In this document: piece by piece, positions 34,528-46,224 of the stretch
Position numbering within the stretch: position 1 is the first letter of the stretch
Layout of the letters: each line of letters begins with the position of its first letter
NCBI GenBank assembly: GCA_963700475.1
Contig: CAVOXR010000015.1
Location: forward strand, 558,001-622,000
DNA length: 64,000 nucleotides
From: Prado023 sp963700475
Lineage (GTDB): Bacteria; Actinomycetota; Actinomycetes; S36-B12; CAIYMF01
Direction: 5' to 3'
Translations under genes and position numbers: made by a program
Notes under the pieces: generated by a model
Databases searched by the model: none
What the model saw: the letters and a program-made list of their open reading frames with translations, nothing else
Told to the model about the DNA's origin: nothing

Positions 34528-36192
34528 ATGACCCCCGACGCCCTGGCAGCTCTCGTCTCGGCTTCCGTGACCGACCTGATCGAGGACAACAAGCTCTGCC
34601 TGCCCAAGGGATACCGGGTCAACGCCACCGTCGAGCGTCCGAAGAACCGTGAGCACGGCGACTACGCCACCAACGTCGCGATGACCCTGGCCAAGCCCGC
34701 CCACACGCCCCCGCGATTCATCGGCGAGATGCTGGCCGCCCAGCTCTCGCTGAGCCCGGCGATCGCACACGCCGAGGTCGCCGGTCCGGGGTTCGTCAAC
34801 ATCACCCTCGAGGCCGCCAGCCAGGGCGAGGTCGCCTCCCGGATCGTCATCGAGGGCGCGCACTACGGCCAGGGCACGTCCCAGCACGGCCGGTGGATCA
34901 ACATCGAGTTCATCTCGGCCAACCCGACCGGTCCGATCCACCTGGGCCACACCCGCTGGGCCGCAGTCGGCGACGCGATCGCACGGGTGCTGGCTGCACA
35001 GGGCGCGGTCGTGACCCGCGAGTTCTACATCAACGATCGCGGCGTGCAGATGGAGCGCTTCGGTGAGTCCATCATGAACGCCGCCCACGGACGCCCGGCG
35101 CCCGAGTCCGGCTATCACGGCGCCTACATCAAGGAAATCGCCGCACAGATCGTCGCCAACGACTCCGGAATCACGAAGCTGCCTGTCGAGGAGCAGCAGG
35201 TGATGTTCCGCGAGCTCGGCTACCGCACGATGCTGGAGGCCCAGCAGGAGAGCCTGACCCGCTTCGCCACCAACTTCGACGTCTGGTACTCGGAGCGGAC
35301 CCTGCACGAGTCCGGTGCGGTCGAGCGCGCCTTCACCCAGCTGCGCAAGCAGGGCCACATGTACGAGGCCGACGGTGCCGTCTGGCTGCGCACGAGCGAC
35401 TTCGACGACGACAAGGACCGGGTCCTGGTCAAGGCCGACGGGGAGCTGACGTACTTCGCCTCCGACACCGCCTACTACGTGGACAAGCGCAACCGCGGTG
35501 CTGACCTGTGCATCTACCTTCTCGGCGCGGACCACCACGGGTACGTCAACCGCCTGCGGGCTGTCGCGGCGTGCGCCGGTGACGACCCGGACGCCAACAT
35601 CGAGGTGCTCATCGGCCAGCTGGTCAAGATGGTCAAGGGCGGCGAGGAGGTCCGTCTGAGCAAGCGGGCGGGCAACATCATCACGATCGACGACCTCGTC
35701 GACGAGGTCGGCACCGACGCCGCGCGGTACTCCTTGATCCGCTACCCGGTGGACTCCCCGCTGGTGCTCGACGTGGACCTGCTGCTCAAGCGCACCAACG
35801 ACAACCCGGTGTACTACGTCCAGTACGGCTCGGCGCGGATCGCCTCCGTGCTGCGCAACGCCGAGGAGCTCGGGATCGATTGGCGGAACGCGCCGTTCGA
35901 CCCCGCACTGCTGGCCAACGAGCGCGAGAACGACCTGCTCGGCGTGCTGGCCGAGTTCCCGCGCGTCGTGGCCAGCGCTGCCGAGCTCCGCGAGCCGCAT
36001 CGGATCGCCCGCTACCTGGAGCGCCTGGCGACCGCGTACCACCGGTTCTACGACGTGTGCCGCGTCCTGCCGATGGGCGACGAGCCCGTCGAGCCGCTGA
36101 ACATCGCGCGGTTGTGGCTGTGCGCGGCCTCGCGGCAGGTGCTGGTCAACGGCCTGACCCTGCTGGGGGTCTCCGCGCCCGAGCGGATGTAG
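34528..36192 (+). CDS. argS: Arginyl-tRNA synthetase
   Basis: Class I aminoacyl-tRNA synthetase, 554 aa, normal length. The N-terminal Add-1 domain is present (VERPKNREHGDYATNVAM). The HIGH signature is in ANPTGPIHLGHTRWAAVGD and the KMSKS-equivalent loop in VRLSKRAGNIITIDDLVDEV. The C-terminal DALR anticodon-binding domain ends in LVNGLTLLGVSAPERM, typical of the family. It starts at ATG 34528 and is followed after 3 nt by a YihY-type gene. In M. tuberculosis argS also stands directly before lysA and thrA. Confidence 0.97.
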   Translation: MTPDALAALVSASVTDLIEDNKLCLPKGYRVNATVERPKNREHGDYATNVAMTLAKPAHTPPRFIGEMLAAQLSLSPAIAHAEVAGPGFVNITLEAASQGEVASRIVIEGAHYGQGTSQHGRWINIEFISANPTGPIHLGHTRWAAVGDAIARVLAAQGAVVTREFYINDRGVQMERFGESIMNAAHGRPAPESGYHGAYIKEIAAQIVANDSGITKLPVEEQQVMFRELGYRTMLEAQQESLTRFATNFDVWYSERTLHESGAVERAFTQLRKQGHMYEADGAVWLRTSDFDDDKDRVLVKADGELTYFASDTAYYVDKRNRGADLCIYLLGADHHGYVNRLRAVAACAGDDPDANIEVLIGQLVKMVKGGEEVRLSKRAGNIITIDDLVDEVGTDAARYSLIRYPVDSPLVLDVDLLLKRTNDNPVYYVQYGSARIASVLRNAEELGIDWRNAPFDPALLANERENDLLGVLAEFPRVVASAAELREPHRIARYLERLATAYHRFYDVCRVLPMGDEPVEPLNIARLWLCAASRQVLVNGLTLLGVSAPERM

Positions 36193-36195
36193 CGG

Positions 36196-37197
36196 GTGCC
36201 CGACCCGGGGCTGCCGCCCGACGGCGAGCCGACGGCCGACGAGCGAGCAGCCGTTCCCGGGGCCCCAGAGCAGCCGGCGGATCGCGTTCGCGAGGAGGGC
36301 GGCTCGCCGGCCCTGGTCCGCTGGACCGAGCGGATCGATGACCACGTCCCCGAGGCCGGGGACCACGTCGGGTTCTGGGTCTCGGTCTACGCCCGCTTCG
36401 CCCGGCATCGGGGTTCCGTGCTCGCCGGTGGTCTGGCGTTCTTCGCACTGCTCTCCCTGGTGCCCGCCGTGCTGTCCCTGGGCGCCGTCGTGGCCATGTT
36501 CTTCGACCCGGCGCAGTTCGTGGCCAGCGTCGAGGACGCGCTGTCCGCGAATCCGGACCTGCTGTCCGCGCTCCAGCCGTTCCTGAACCAGATCGCCGCC
36601 CTCAGCCCGACCAGCCCGGGTTCGCTGGGCATCGCCGGCCTCGTCGGATTCGCGCTCTCCCTCTACGCGGCCAGCCGCTTCGTCTACGTCGGTCGCCAGG
36701 TCCTCGACATCGCGTTCGAGCTCGAGCCGCAGCATCCCAGCGTGCTCGGCCGCGCGATCGCGGTCCTGATCACGCTCGTGGCCGAGGTGCTCCTCATCGC
36801 CCTGGCACTGGTGATGACCCTGGTCCCGCGGGTGCTCGATGCCCTGGGGGTGGGCGAGTCGATGAGCGCGAGCTTGCGCGTCGGCCGCCTTCCGCTGGCG
36901 ATCCTCGTGGTCTACCTGATGCTCACCGCAGCCATGCGCTTCGGCATCCGAGCGCGCCGCGCGGTGCGCTGGCTGAACCTCGGAGCCGCGCTGGGCACCC
37001 TGCTGATCGTTCTGGGGACGTTCGGGCTGGGCTGGTACCTGTCCGTGTCCTCCACCTACTCCCAGATCGTGGCGGTGCTCGGGGGCGTCATCGCCCTGGA
37101 GATCTGGCTGTACCTGCTCGGACTGGCCATCGTGGGGTCTGCGGAGATCGAGGGGATGCGTCTGGGCTTCCGGCGGCGCGACATCGCCCGCACCTGA
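36196..37197 (+). CDS. YihY/BrkB family inner-membrane protein
   Basis: A 333-aa membrane protein of the YihY/virulence factor BrkB family (often mislabelled ribonuclease BN). About 60 acidic/proline-rich N-terminal residues precede the family core: RHRGSVLAGGLAFFALLSLVP, PGSLGIAGLVGFALSLYAAS, and LNLGAALGTLLIVLGTFGLG, with about six hydrophobic segments and the late GGVIALEIWLYLLGLAIVGSA block. It starts with GTG at 36196, 3 nt after argS, so the two are co-transcribed. The biochemical function is unknown in the family. It is not present at this spot in M. tuberculosis. Confidence 0.85.
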   Translation: MPDPGLPPDGEPTADERAAVPGAPEQPADRVREEGGSPALVRWTERIDDHVPEAGDHVGFWVSVYARFARHRGSVLAGGLAFFALLSLVPAVLSLGAVVAMFFDPAQFVASVEDALSANPDLLSALQPFLNQIAALSPTSPGSLGIAGLVGFALSLYAASRFVYVGRQVLDIAFELEPQHPSVLGRAIAVLITLVAEVLLIALALVMTLVPRVLDALGVGESMSASLRVGRLPLAILVVYLMLTAAMRFGIRARRAVRWLNLGAALGTLLIVLGTFGLGWYLSVSSTYSQIVAVLGGVIALEIWLYLLGLAIVGSAEIEGMRLGFRRRDIART

Positions 37198-37355
37198 CCT
37201 GTCGCCCCCTCCTCGGCAGCGAATCGCGCTCGCAGGGTCCCGGGATCTTCGGGTGAATCCGCGATCTGGCGCAGATCCTGCGGGGTGGTCGCGTGGGGAC
37301 GAGAGGCTTGCTCGAACAGGCTGCCGTTGATCCATCCGCCCCCTACGATCGCGCC

Positions 37356-38786
37356 ATGCGCGCACATCCCGCCGGCCCGATGCACGGCGACTACGCCCAG
37401 GCCGCCTCCATCCCGACCGTCCCCGACTCCAGCCTCATGGCCAGGATCGACCCGCAGATCTGGCCGGCAACCGCCCGCCGCGACGCCACCGGGACGCTCG
37501 TGATCGGCGGGATCTCCGTTCGCGACCTCGCCGCCAAGCACGGCACCCCGGCACTGATCCTCGACGAGGCGGACTTCCGGGCGCGCGCTGCGGCGTTCCA
37601 GTCGGCATACACAGACCGCGATGTCCCGGGGTCGGTGTCCTTCGCGGGCAAGTCCTTCCTGAGCGCCACCACGGTGCGGTGGTTGGCCGAGGAGGGCCTC
37701 GGCCTGGACGTCTGCACCGGTGGCGAGCTGGCGCTGGCGTGCGCCGCGGGGTTCCCAACCGAGCGGATCAGCCTGCATGGGAACAACAAGTCGGAGGCCG
37801 AGCTGCGCGCCGGGCTGGCCGCGGGGGTGGGGCGATACGTCATCGACTCCTTCGAGGAGATCGATCGCCTGGCCGACCTCGCCGCCGACGCGGGTGTCGT
37901 CGCCGACGTGCTCGTCCGGGTCACCACCGGCGTCGAGGCGCACACCCACGAGTTCATCGCCACCGCCCACGAGGACCAGAAGTTCGGGCTGTCCCTGACC
38001 TCCGGTGCGGCGCGCGATGCGGTTCTGGCGATCAGCGAGCGTCCCGAGCTGCGGCTCGTCGGCATCCACTCGCACATCGGCTCGCAGATCTTCAACACGT
38101 CCGGCTTCGAGGTCGCGGCGCACCGCGTCGTCGGCTTCATCGCCGACCTGCTCGCCAATGACGGCATCGCCGTCGCGGAGCTCAATCTCGGCGGCGGCAT
38201 GGGCATCGCCTACCTGCCGACTGACGATCCGGTCGCCCCGGTCGGGATGGCGGAGGCGCTGCGCGTCATCGTCGCGGGGGAGTGCGCCCGGCGGGGGATC
38301 GACGTGCCGCTGATCTCCGTCGAGCCCGGGCGCGCGATTGTCGGCCCCAGCATGGTCACCCTCTACGAGGTGGGCACGATCAAGCACGTCGAGTACCGGA
38401 CGGGCACCTGGCGCACCTACGTGTCGGTCGACGGTGGCATGAGCGACAACATCCGCACGGCCCTCTACGACGCGGACTACACCGTCGTGCTGGCCTCCCG
38501 GGTCTCGTCGGCTCCGGCGATGCTGACCCGCGTGGTCGGCAAGCACTGTGAGTCCGGCGACATCGTGGTCCGCGACGCGTGGCTGCCCTCCGACCTCGAG
38601 CGCGGCGACCTGCTGGCCGTCGCCTCCACGGGCGCGTACTGCCGGGCCATGGCCTCGAACTACAACATGGTGGCGCGTCCACCCGTGGTGTCGGTGCGCG
38701 GCGGCGTGGACCGGATCGTCCTGCGCCGGGAGACCGAGGCGGACCTGTTCGCCCTCGACGCCGGGCTGGCCGACGCACCGTCCTGA
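37356..38786 (+). CDS. lysA: Diaminopimelate decarboxylase
   Basis: PLP enzyme converting meso-diaminopimelate to L-lysine, the last step of lysine biosynthesis, 476 aa. Fold-type III features: PLP lysine in SFAGKSFLS, HSHIGSQIF, the phosphate-binding GGGMGIAY, EPGRAIVGPSM, the other-subunit Cys in CESGDIV and GAYCRAMASNYN. I use the ATG at 37356 (MRAHPAGPMHGDYA); the frame is open upstream. It begins the lysA-hom-thrC-thrB set of aspartate-family genes. Confidence 0.96.
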   Translation: MRAHPAGPMHGDYAQAASIPTVPDSSLMARIDPQIWPATARRDATGTLVIGGISVRDLAAKHGTPALILDEADFRARAAAFQSAYTDRDVPGSVSFAGKSFLSATTVRWLAEEGLGLDVCTGGELALACAAGFPTERISLHGNNKSEAELRAGLAAGVGRYVIDSFEEIDRLADLAADAGVVADVLVRVTTGVEAHTHEFIATAHEDQKFGLSLTSGAARDAVLAISERPELRLVGIHSHIGSQIFNTSGFEVAAHRVVGFIADLLANDGIAVAELNLGGGMGIAYLPTDDPVAPVGMAEALRVIVAGECARRGIDVPLISVEPGRAIVGPSMVTLYEVGTIKHVEYRTGTWRTYVSVDGGMSDNIRTALYDADYTVVLASRVSSAPAMLTRVVGKHCESGDIVVRDAWLPSDLERGDLLAVASTGAYCRAMASNYNMVARPPVVSVRGGVDRIVLRRETEADLFALDAGLADAPS

Positions 38787-38951
38787 GTCGAGACGACCGG
38801 GGCTGACGATCCATCCTCCTGAGGGTGGAGGGGAGGCCGGCGCGCGCTCATCGGCGGCGTCGGTCGGGCCTTCGGCCATGAGAGAATCGTGGACGCGTCC
38901 AGCCGCGCATTCCGGCGGTGGACCTGTCCCGAACCGGCAAGGAGTTCCGTC

Positions 38952-40256
38952 ATGGCACCGCCCCCCGAGAAGTTGTCCGTCGTCGTGCTCGGCGGCGGGA
39001 CTGTGGGAGCCCAGGTGGTGCGGTTGCTCGAGGAGCAGGCCGATCACCTCGAGGCCCGCGTGGGGGCTCGCCTGGTCGTGACCGGCGTCGGTGTTCGCGA
39101 TGCGTCACGCGAGCGTCCGGGAATCCGTCCCGAGCTGCTCAGCGCCGACCTCCCCGCGCTGCTGGACACCGACCCCGACCTCGTCGTGGAGCTCATGGGC
39201 GGGATCGAGCCGGCCAAGGAGCTGATCCTGCGGGCGCTCAAGGGCGGGGCCTCGGTGGTCACGGCCAACAAGGCGCTGATCGCCACGGAGGGCGCCGCCC
39301 TGCACGCCGCTGCCGAGGAGGCGGGCGTCGACCTGTCCTACGAGGCCGCCGTGGCCGGGGCGATCCCGCTGCTGCGCCCGATGCGCGAGTCGCTGGCCGG
39401 CGACCGCATCCGCCGCGTCCTGGGCATCGTCAACGGCACCACCAACTACATCCTGACCCAGATGGACTCGACGGGAGCGTCGTTCGCGGACGCGCTGGCC
39501 GAGGCCCAGGCCCTCGGGTACGCGGAGGCTGACCCCACGGCCGACGTGGAGGGTCTCGACGCTGCGGCAAAGGCCGCGATCCTTGCCTCCATCGCCTTCC
39601 ACACCCGGGTGACGCTCGCCGACGTCGACGTGCAGGGCATCACCGCGGTCACGGCCGCCGACGTCGCTGCGGCCGATGAGATGGGCTTCGACATCAAGCT
39701 CCTGGCAATCGCCGAGCTGATCGAGACCGACGGCGGTGCTGGTGTGTGTGTCCGCGTGCACCCGACGCTCGTGCCCAAGACCCATCCGCTGGCCGGCGTG
39801 CGCGATGCGTTCAACGCCGTGTTCATCGAGGCCGACGCCGCGGGCCAGGTGATGTTCTACGGCCGTGGAGCCGGCGGCGCGCCGACAGCCAGCGCGGTGC
39901 TCGGCGACATCGTGACCGCCGCGCGCAACCGGGTGACCGGGTCCACCGGCCCGGGGGAGTCCTCGTACGCCGAGCTCCCGGTCCTGGCGATGGGCGCGGC
40001 CTCGACGGCCTACTTCGTGCACCTGCGGGTCCTGGACCGGGCCGGCGTCCTGGCCGGGGTCGCCGGCGTGTTCGCCGAGCACGGCGCAAGCATCCGGAGC
40101 ATGACCCAGAAGGGGGAGGGAGACCAGGCGGAGCTGCTGATCCTGACCCACCCCGGCCGCGAGGCCGATCTCGCCGCGACCGTGGCGCAGTTGCGGGATC
40201 TGGACTCCGTCGACGACGTCGTCGGGTTCATGCGGGTGATCGGGGCGGCTCAGTGA
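38952..40256 (+). CDS. hom: Homoserine dehydrogenase
   Basis: NAD(P)H-dependent reduction of aspartate semialdehyde to homoserine, 434 aa. The Rossmann motif is VVVLGGGTVGAQVVRLL; GASVVTANKALIATEG and VLGIVNGTTNYILTQM are the substrate blocks, and GYAEADPTADVEGLDAAAKA holds the catalytic Lys region. The last 80 residues form an ACT domain (LRVLDRAGVLAGVAGVFAEH), the usual site for threonine feedback. The ATG at 38952 has AAGGAG 9 nt upstream. The stop overlaps the thrC start (GTGA). Confidence 0.96.
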   Translation: MAPPPEKLSVVVLGGGTVGAQVVRLLEEQADHLEARVGARLVVTGVGVRDASRERPGIRPELLSADLPALLDTDPDLVVELMGGIEPAKELILRALKGGASVVTANKALIATEGAALHAAAEEAGVDLSYEAAVAGAIPLLRPMRESLAGDRIRRVLGIVNGTTNYILTQMDSTGASFADALAEAQALGYAEADPTADVEGLDAAAKAAILASIAFHTRVTLADVDVQGITAVTAADVAAADEMGFDIKLLAIAELIETDGGAGVCVRVHPTLVPKTHPLAGVRDAFNAVFIEADAAGQVMFYGRGAGGAPTASAVLGDIVTAARNRVTGSTGPGESSYAELPVLAMGAASTAYFVHLRVLDRAGVLAGVAGVFAEHGASIRSMTQKGEGDQAELLILTHPGREADLAATVAQLRDLDSVDDVVGFMRVIGAAQ

Positions 40257-41359
40257 GCGCGGACGGTGCCTCGGCCCCCGACCCCGTGGCCATGGGTGGC
40301 GCACGTCCGTGGCGCGGCGTCATCACCGAGTACCGCGACCGGATGCCCCTGCCCGCGGGCGCCCCGGTCATCACGCTGTGCGAGGGCGGGACGCCCCTGG
40401 TCGAGTCCGGATGGCTCTCGGAGCTGACCGGCTGCCGGGTGCTGCTGAAGTTCGACGGCGGGAACCCCACCGGGTCGTTCAAGGACCGCGGGATGACGAT
40501 GGCGATCTCGATGGCCGCCCATGAGGGTGCGCGTGCCGTGATCTGCGCGTCCACTGGCAACACCTCGGCATCGGCCGCTGCCTATGCCGCCAAGGCGGGG
40601 ATGGCTCCCGCCGTCCTCGTGCCCGCGGGGAAGATCGCCATGGGCAAGCTCGCCCAGGCGGTGGCCCATGGCGCACAGCTGCTGCAGCTCGACGGGAACT
40701 TCGACGACTGCCTCCGGCTCGCCCGCGAGCTGTCCGACTCCTATCCCGTTGCCCTGGTGAACTCCGTCAACCCGGCACGGATCGAGGGCCAGAAGAGCGC
40801 GGCGTTCGAGATCGTCGACACCCTGGGCGGGGCCCCGGACATCCATGTGCTCCCGGTGGGCAACGCCGGCAACATCACCGCCTACTGGAGGGGCTACGTC
40901 GAGTACGCCCGCGACGGCCTGGCCGCGCGCACCCCACGGATGTGGGGCTTCCAGGCCGAGGGCGCGGCGCCGATCGTGCGCGGGGCCCCCGTGCCCAACC
41001 CGGAGACGATCGCCACGGCGATCCGGATCGGCAACCCGGCGTCCTGGGAGTTCGCCGTCGCCGCTCGGGACGAGTCCGGCGGGTTGATCGACATGGTCAG
41101 TGACGCGCAGATCCTCGAGTCGCACCTCGCCCTGGCTGCCCGGGACGGCCTGTACTGCGAGCCGGCGTCCGCCGCGTCGGTGGCTGGGCTGATCGCCGCG
41201 CAGGCATCTGGTCGGGTCGACCCGGGCCAGACCATCGTGTGCACTCTGACCGGGCATGGGCTGAAGGACACCCAATGGGCCCTGGCCAAGGCCACTGACC
41301 CGACGGTGATCCCCGTCGATGTGGCAGCCGCCGCGCGCGCGTTGGGCCTGGAGGGCTGA
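40253..41359 (+). CDS. thrC: Threonine synthase
   Basis: PLP enzyme making L-threonine from O-phosphohomoserine, 368 aa, of the shorter class found in actinobacteria. The PLP lysine is in GSFKDRGMTMAIS, preceded by LCEGGTPL; STGNTSASAAAYAAKAGM and the phosphate-binding PVGNAGNITAYWRGY follow. The GTG at 40253 overlaps the hom stop; the frame is open far upstream only as an artefact. The stop overlaps the thrB start by one base (TGATG), so hom, thrC and thrB are translationally coupled. Confidence 0.96.
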   Translation: MSADGASAPDPVAMGGARPWRGVITEYRDRMPLPAGAPVITLCEGGTPLVESGWLSELTGCRVLLKFDGGNPTGSFKDRGMTMAISMAAHEGARAVICASTGNTSASAAAYAAKAGMAPAVLVPAGKIAMGKLAQAVAHGAQLLQLDGNFDDCLRLARELSDSYPVALVNSVNPARIEGQKSAAFEIVDTLGGAPDIHVLPVGNAGNITAYWRGYVEYARDGLAARTPRMWGFQAEGAAPIVRGAPVPNPETIATAIRIGNPASWEFAVAARDESGGLIDMVSDAQILESHLALAARDGLYCEPASAASVAGLIAAQASGRVDPGQTIVCTLTGHGLKDTQWALAKATDPTVIPVDVAAAARALGLEG

Positions 41360-42321
41360 TGCCAGACGACATGGGGGGCACGGGGGGCGGGCGAGGCGCG
41401 ACGTCGGCCGTGGCCGTCGAGGTTCCGGCCACCAGCGCCAACCTCGGCCCGGGCTTCGACTGCCTCGGTCTGGCCCTGGCCCTGACCGACCGGATCGAGG
41501 CGTGCTTCACCGCGGGCTCCGCCGTCACGGTCGAGGTGGTCGGTGAGGGGGCCGGGCGCCTGCCCACGGACGACAGCAACCTCGTGGCCCGGATCGTGCG
41601 CACCGGGCTCGCGGCGTTCGATGAGTCGGGCGACCTCGCGGCGCGCGGGCTGGAGCTCCGCTGCGTCAATGCCGTTCCCCAGAGCCGCGGGATGGGCTCG
41701 TCGGCCGCCGCGATCGTCGGCGGGCTGGTGGTGGCTGCGCACCTGGCGAACGTGGCCGACTCCGTCTCCGACGCGGAGATCATCGCTCTCGCCACCCGAC
41801 TTGAGGGCCACCCGGACAACGTTGCTCCCGGCGTGCTCGGCGGGGCCACGATCGCGTGGATGCAGTCCAGTGAGGTCGGCCCGGTCGGGCGCGCCACCCG
41901 GTTCGCCCCTCATCCGGGCATCGCGCCGGTCCTGGTCATCCCCGCCTCCGAGGCGTCCACCGCCAAGGCCCGCGGGGCTCTCCCCGAGTCGGTGCCCCAT
42001 GCTGATGCCGCGTTCAACGTCGGACGCTCGGCATTGCTCGTCCACGCACTGTCGGCCGACCCCGGCCTGCTCCTCGAGGCGACCGAGGACCGGCTGCACC
42101 AGCAGCAGCGCCGTTCGGTCTACCCCACGAGCATGGACCTCGTGGAGCACCTGCGGTCGTTGCGGATCCCTGCGGCGGTCTCGGGTGCCGGTCCGGCCGT
42201 GATCGCCTTCGCGGGTGACGGCGACGGGGACGCGCTCGCCGCCCGGATCCTCGACCTGGTCGGTGATTCCGCGCGCGTGCTGTCGCTGCCGGTGTCCGAT
42301 CACGGCGTCCGCGCCGTCTAG
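41359..42321 (+). CDS. thrB: Homoserine kinase
   Basis: GHMP-family kinase phosphorylating L-homoserine for ThrC, 320 aa. The start ATSANLGPGFDCLGLAL is the family N-terminus and the ATP-binding motif is VPQSRGMGSSAAAIVGG; the third motif is AAVSGAGPAVIAF. A glycine-rich extension of about 20 residues precedes the core. Last gene of the threonine operon; the following 240 bp contain the rho promoter region. Confidence 0.95.
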   Translation: MPDDMGGTGGGRGATSAVAVEVPATSANLGPGFDCLGLALALTDRIEACFTAGSAVTVEVVGEGAGRLPTDDSNLVARIVRTGLAAFDESGDLAARGLELRCVNAVPQSRGMGSSAAAIVGGLVVAAHLANVADSVSDAEIIALATRLEGHPDNVAPGVLGGATIAWMQSSEVGPVGRATRFAPHPGIAPVLVIPASEASTAKARGALPESVPHADAAFNVGRSALLVHALSADPGLLLEATEDRLHQQQRRSVYPTSMDLVEHLRSLRIPAAVSGAGPAVIAFAGDGDGDALAARILDLVGDSARVLSLPVSDHGVRAV

Positions 42322-42561
42322 GCCGGCTCGACACGACGCGCAAGCCCGGCGAACGCGATTTCACGCCCCCTGTCATCAGGGTGCTACCGTGTGTTCCGGA
42401 TCAGCACGGTGCCACGAACGGGGTGGCGCACCGGCACCGAGTACAGAACCTCACTCCTGACGCCTGAAGCATCTCCCTCGCCGTCGCGGTCCACCTCCAC
42501 GGATACCTGTCGCTGGCGGCGTGGAGCCGTGCAGGCGATTCACCTCACCCATAGGACTCAC

Positions 42562-44490
<1,929 letters not shown>

Positions 44491-44549
44491 CCGTCAGCCC
44501 ACCGCCCCCCACATCCGTCGGCCCTGCGCCGGGGGTCAGGTCCGCGTTC

Positions 44550-44587
44550 CGACGAGCAGGCCCCGGTCGCCGGCGGCCGCCTCGTCG
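44550..44587 (+). terminator. Hairpin after rho
   Basis: CGACGAG (44550-44556) pairs with CTCGTCG (44581-44587), and inside, GGCC (44559-44562) with GGCC (44575-44578), separated by a CA/GC internal loop. It lies 60 nt after the rho stop and before the MFS gene. No U tract. Confidence 0.55.
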
Positions 44588-44628
44588 CCGCGGGTGACCC
44601 TGGCCGGTGGGTGGGGGAGGATGGGGGC

Positions 44629-45969
44629 GTGACGGCGGTCGACGAGGCGCGGGAGGCGGGTCGGTTCGCCACGCTGCGCCACGAGACCTTCTCGGCCCTG
44701 TCGATCCCCAACTTCCGGCTGTACTTCGCCGGGCAGTCGATCTCGCTGGTCGGCACGTGGATGCAGATGGTCGCCCAGGCCTGGCTGGTCCTGGAGATCA
44801 CGGGGTCGGCCACGTGGGTCGGTCTCACGTTCGCCGCCCAGACCCTGCCGATCCTGCTGGTCGGTCCGTACGGCGGACTGGTGGCCGACCGCACCGACAA
44901 GCGCCGACTCCTGGTCGCGCTCCAGGCGGTCATGGGCGCGCTGGCCCTCGTGCTGGCCGTCCTGACCCTGACCGATACCGTCCAGCTCTGGCAGGTGCTC
45001 GGACTCGCTGCGCTGCTCGGCCTGGCCGACGCCTTCGAGAAGCCCACGCGGCAGTCCTTCCTGGTCGAGATCGTCGGACCGGAGTCCGTGCGCAACGCCG
45101 TCAGCCTGAACTCCGTGATGGTCAACGCCGCCCGCGTCCTCGGCCCTGCAGTGGCCGGGCTGGTCATCGCGGCGGGCGGGCTGGGCGTGTGCTTCGCCCT
45201 GAACGCCGCGTCGTTCATCCCGGTGGCAGTGATGCTGCTCGCGATGGATGCCTCCCGCCTGCGCCCCGCAGAGCCGCAGCCCCACGAGCGCGGGCAGGTT
45301 CGGGCCGGGTTCGCCTACGTCCGGCGTGAGCGGGAGCTCGGCGTTCCGCTGTTGATGATGGCGATCATGGGCTGCTTCACCTACGAGTTCCAGGTCACGC
45401 TGCCGTACTTCGCGCGCACGACCTTCGACGGGGACTCCCGGACCTACGGGTTCATGACCGCGGCGATGGGCCTGGGTGCGGTCATCGGAGGGCTCTACAC
45501 GGCCGCTCGCGGGCGTACGGGGATCCGCACGTTGGTGCGCTCGTCGGTCCTGTTCGGCGTCCTGGTGCTGGCCACCGCCCTCGCCCCCTCGGCAACGGCT
45601 GCGCTCCTGCTGCTGGTCGCTGTCGGCGCGGCCAGCGTGTCGTTGATGGCCCGCGGCAACGCGACCCTGCAGCTGACCTCGGCCCCCGAGATGCGCGGGC
45701 GGGTGATGGCGCTCTGGCTGGTGGCGTTCATGGGCACCACACCCCTGGGCGGTCCGGTGGCAGGCTGGGTCTCCTCGACGTTCGGTGCCCGCTGGGGCCT
45801 GGTCCTTGGTGCCACGGCCTGCTTCGCCGCAGCCGCTGTGGGCGCCGTCTCCCTGCGCCGGACCGCGCGCGAGGCTCGTTTGGGCGTCACCGGCGGAACG
45901 TGGGATACTTCTCCGACCGCTTCCGGTTCACGTGCGCAGCACACCAGCCCGCACGACCCGGAGCACTGA
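44629..45969 (+). CDS. MFS transporter, EntS/MFS_3-like family
   Basis: A 446-aa major-facilitator exporter. The start ALSIPNFRLYFAGQSISLVGTW and WMQMVAQAWLVLEITGSATW are typical of the MFS_3 (enterobactin exporter-like) group, with the loop 2-3 motif YGGLVADRTDKRRLL and 12 predicted helices; the second-half repeat includes GLGAVIGGLYTAARGR. GTG at 44629 has GGGGAGG about 10 nt upstream, better than the GTG at 44611. The substrate is not predictable. It interrupts the rho-rpmE neighbourhood found in mycobacteria. Confidence 0.85.
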   Translation: MTAVDEAREAGRFATLRHETFSALSIPNFRLYFAGQSISLVGTWMQMVAQAWLVLEITGSATWVGLTFAAQTLPILLVGPYGGLVADRTDKRRLLVALQAVMGALALVLAVLTLTDTVQLWQVLGLAALLGLADAFEKPTRQSFLVEIVGPESVRNAVSLNSVMVNAARVLGPAVAGLVIAAGGLGVCFALNAASFIPVAVMLLAMDASRLRPAEPQPHERGQVRAGFAYVRRERELGVPLLMMAIMGCFTYEFQVTLPYFARTTFDGDSRTYGFMTAAMGLGAVIGGLYTAARGRTGIRTLVRSSVLFGVLVLATALAPSATAALLLLVAVGAASVSLMARGNATLQLTSAPEMRGRVMALWLVAFMGTTPLGGPVAGWVSSTFGARWGLVLGATACFAAAAVGAVSLRRTAREARLGVTGGTWDTSPTASGSRAQHTSPHDPEH

Positions 45970-45980
45970 AGGAGCCAGCC

Positions 45981-46199
45981 ATGAAGTCGGGTATCCACCC
46001 CAACTACGTCGAGACGACGGTGACCTGCACCTGTGGGAACACCTTCACCACCCGCAGCACCGCGAAGAACGGCGTGATCCACGCCGACGTGTGCTCGGCG
46101 TGCCACCCGTTCTACACGGGCAAGCAGAAGATCCTCGACACCGGCGGCCGCGTGGCCAAGTTCGAGGCCCGCTTCGGCAAGAAGGCCGACACCAAGTAG
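45981..46199 (+). CDS. rpmE: 50S ribosomal protein L31 (zinc-binding type)
   Basis: A 72-aa ribosomal protein starting MKSGIHPNYV, with GAAGGAG upstream of the ATG. Cys residues in VTCTCGNTF and VCSACHPFY form the zinc site, marking the Cys-containing paralogue rather than the zinc-free form. The C-terminus KILDTGGRVAKFEARFGKK is family-typical. prfA follows after 25 nt. Confidence 0.97.
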   Translation: MKSGIHPNYVETTVTCTCGNTFTTRSTAKNGVIHADVCSACHPFYTGKQKILDTGGRVAKFEARFGKKADTK

Positions 46200-46224
46200 T
46201 TACCGCGGACGAGCGGAGCTACAG

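Noticed and set aside
34327..37365. A 1012-codon open frame on the minus strand opposite argS and the YihY gene
   Set aside because: It is a high-GC antisense shadow: it runs through the tRNA-Arg gene and opposite two well-conserved genes, and its translation is low-complexity Arg/Gly/Asp sequence with no domain.
38787..38951. A T-box or threonine attenuator before hom
   Set aside because: No run of Thr/Ile codons in a short frame and no T-box sequence; only a weak cctcct/gggtggagg dyad.
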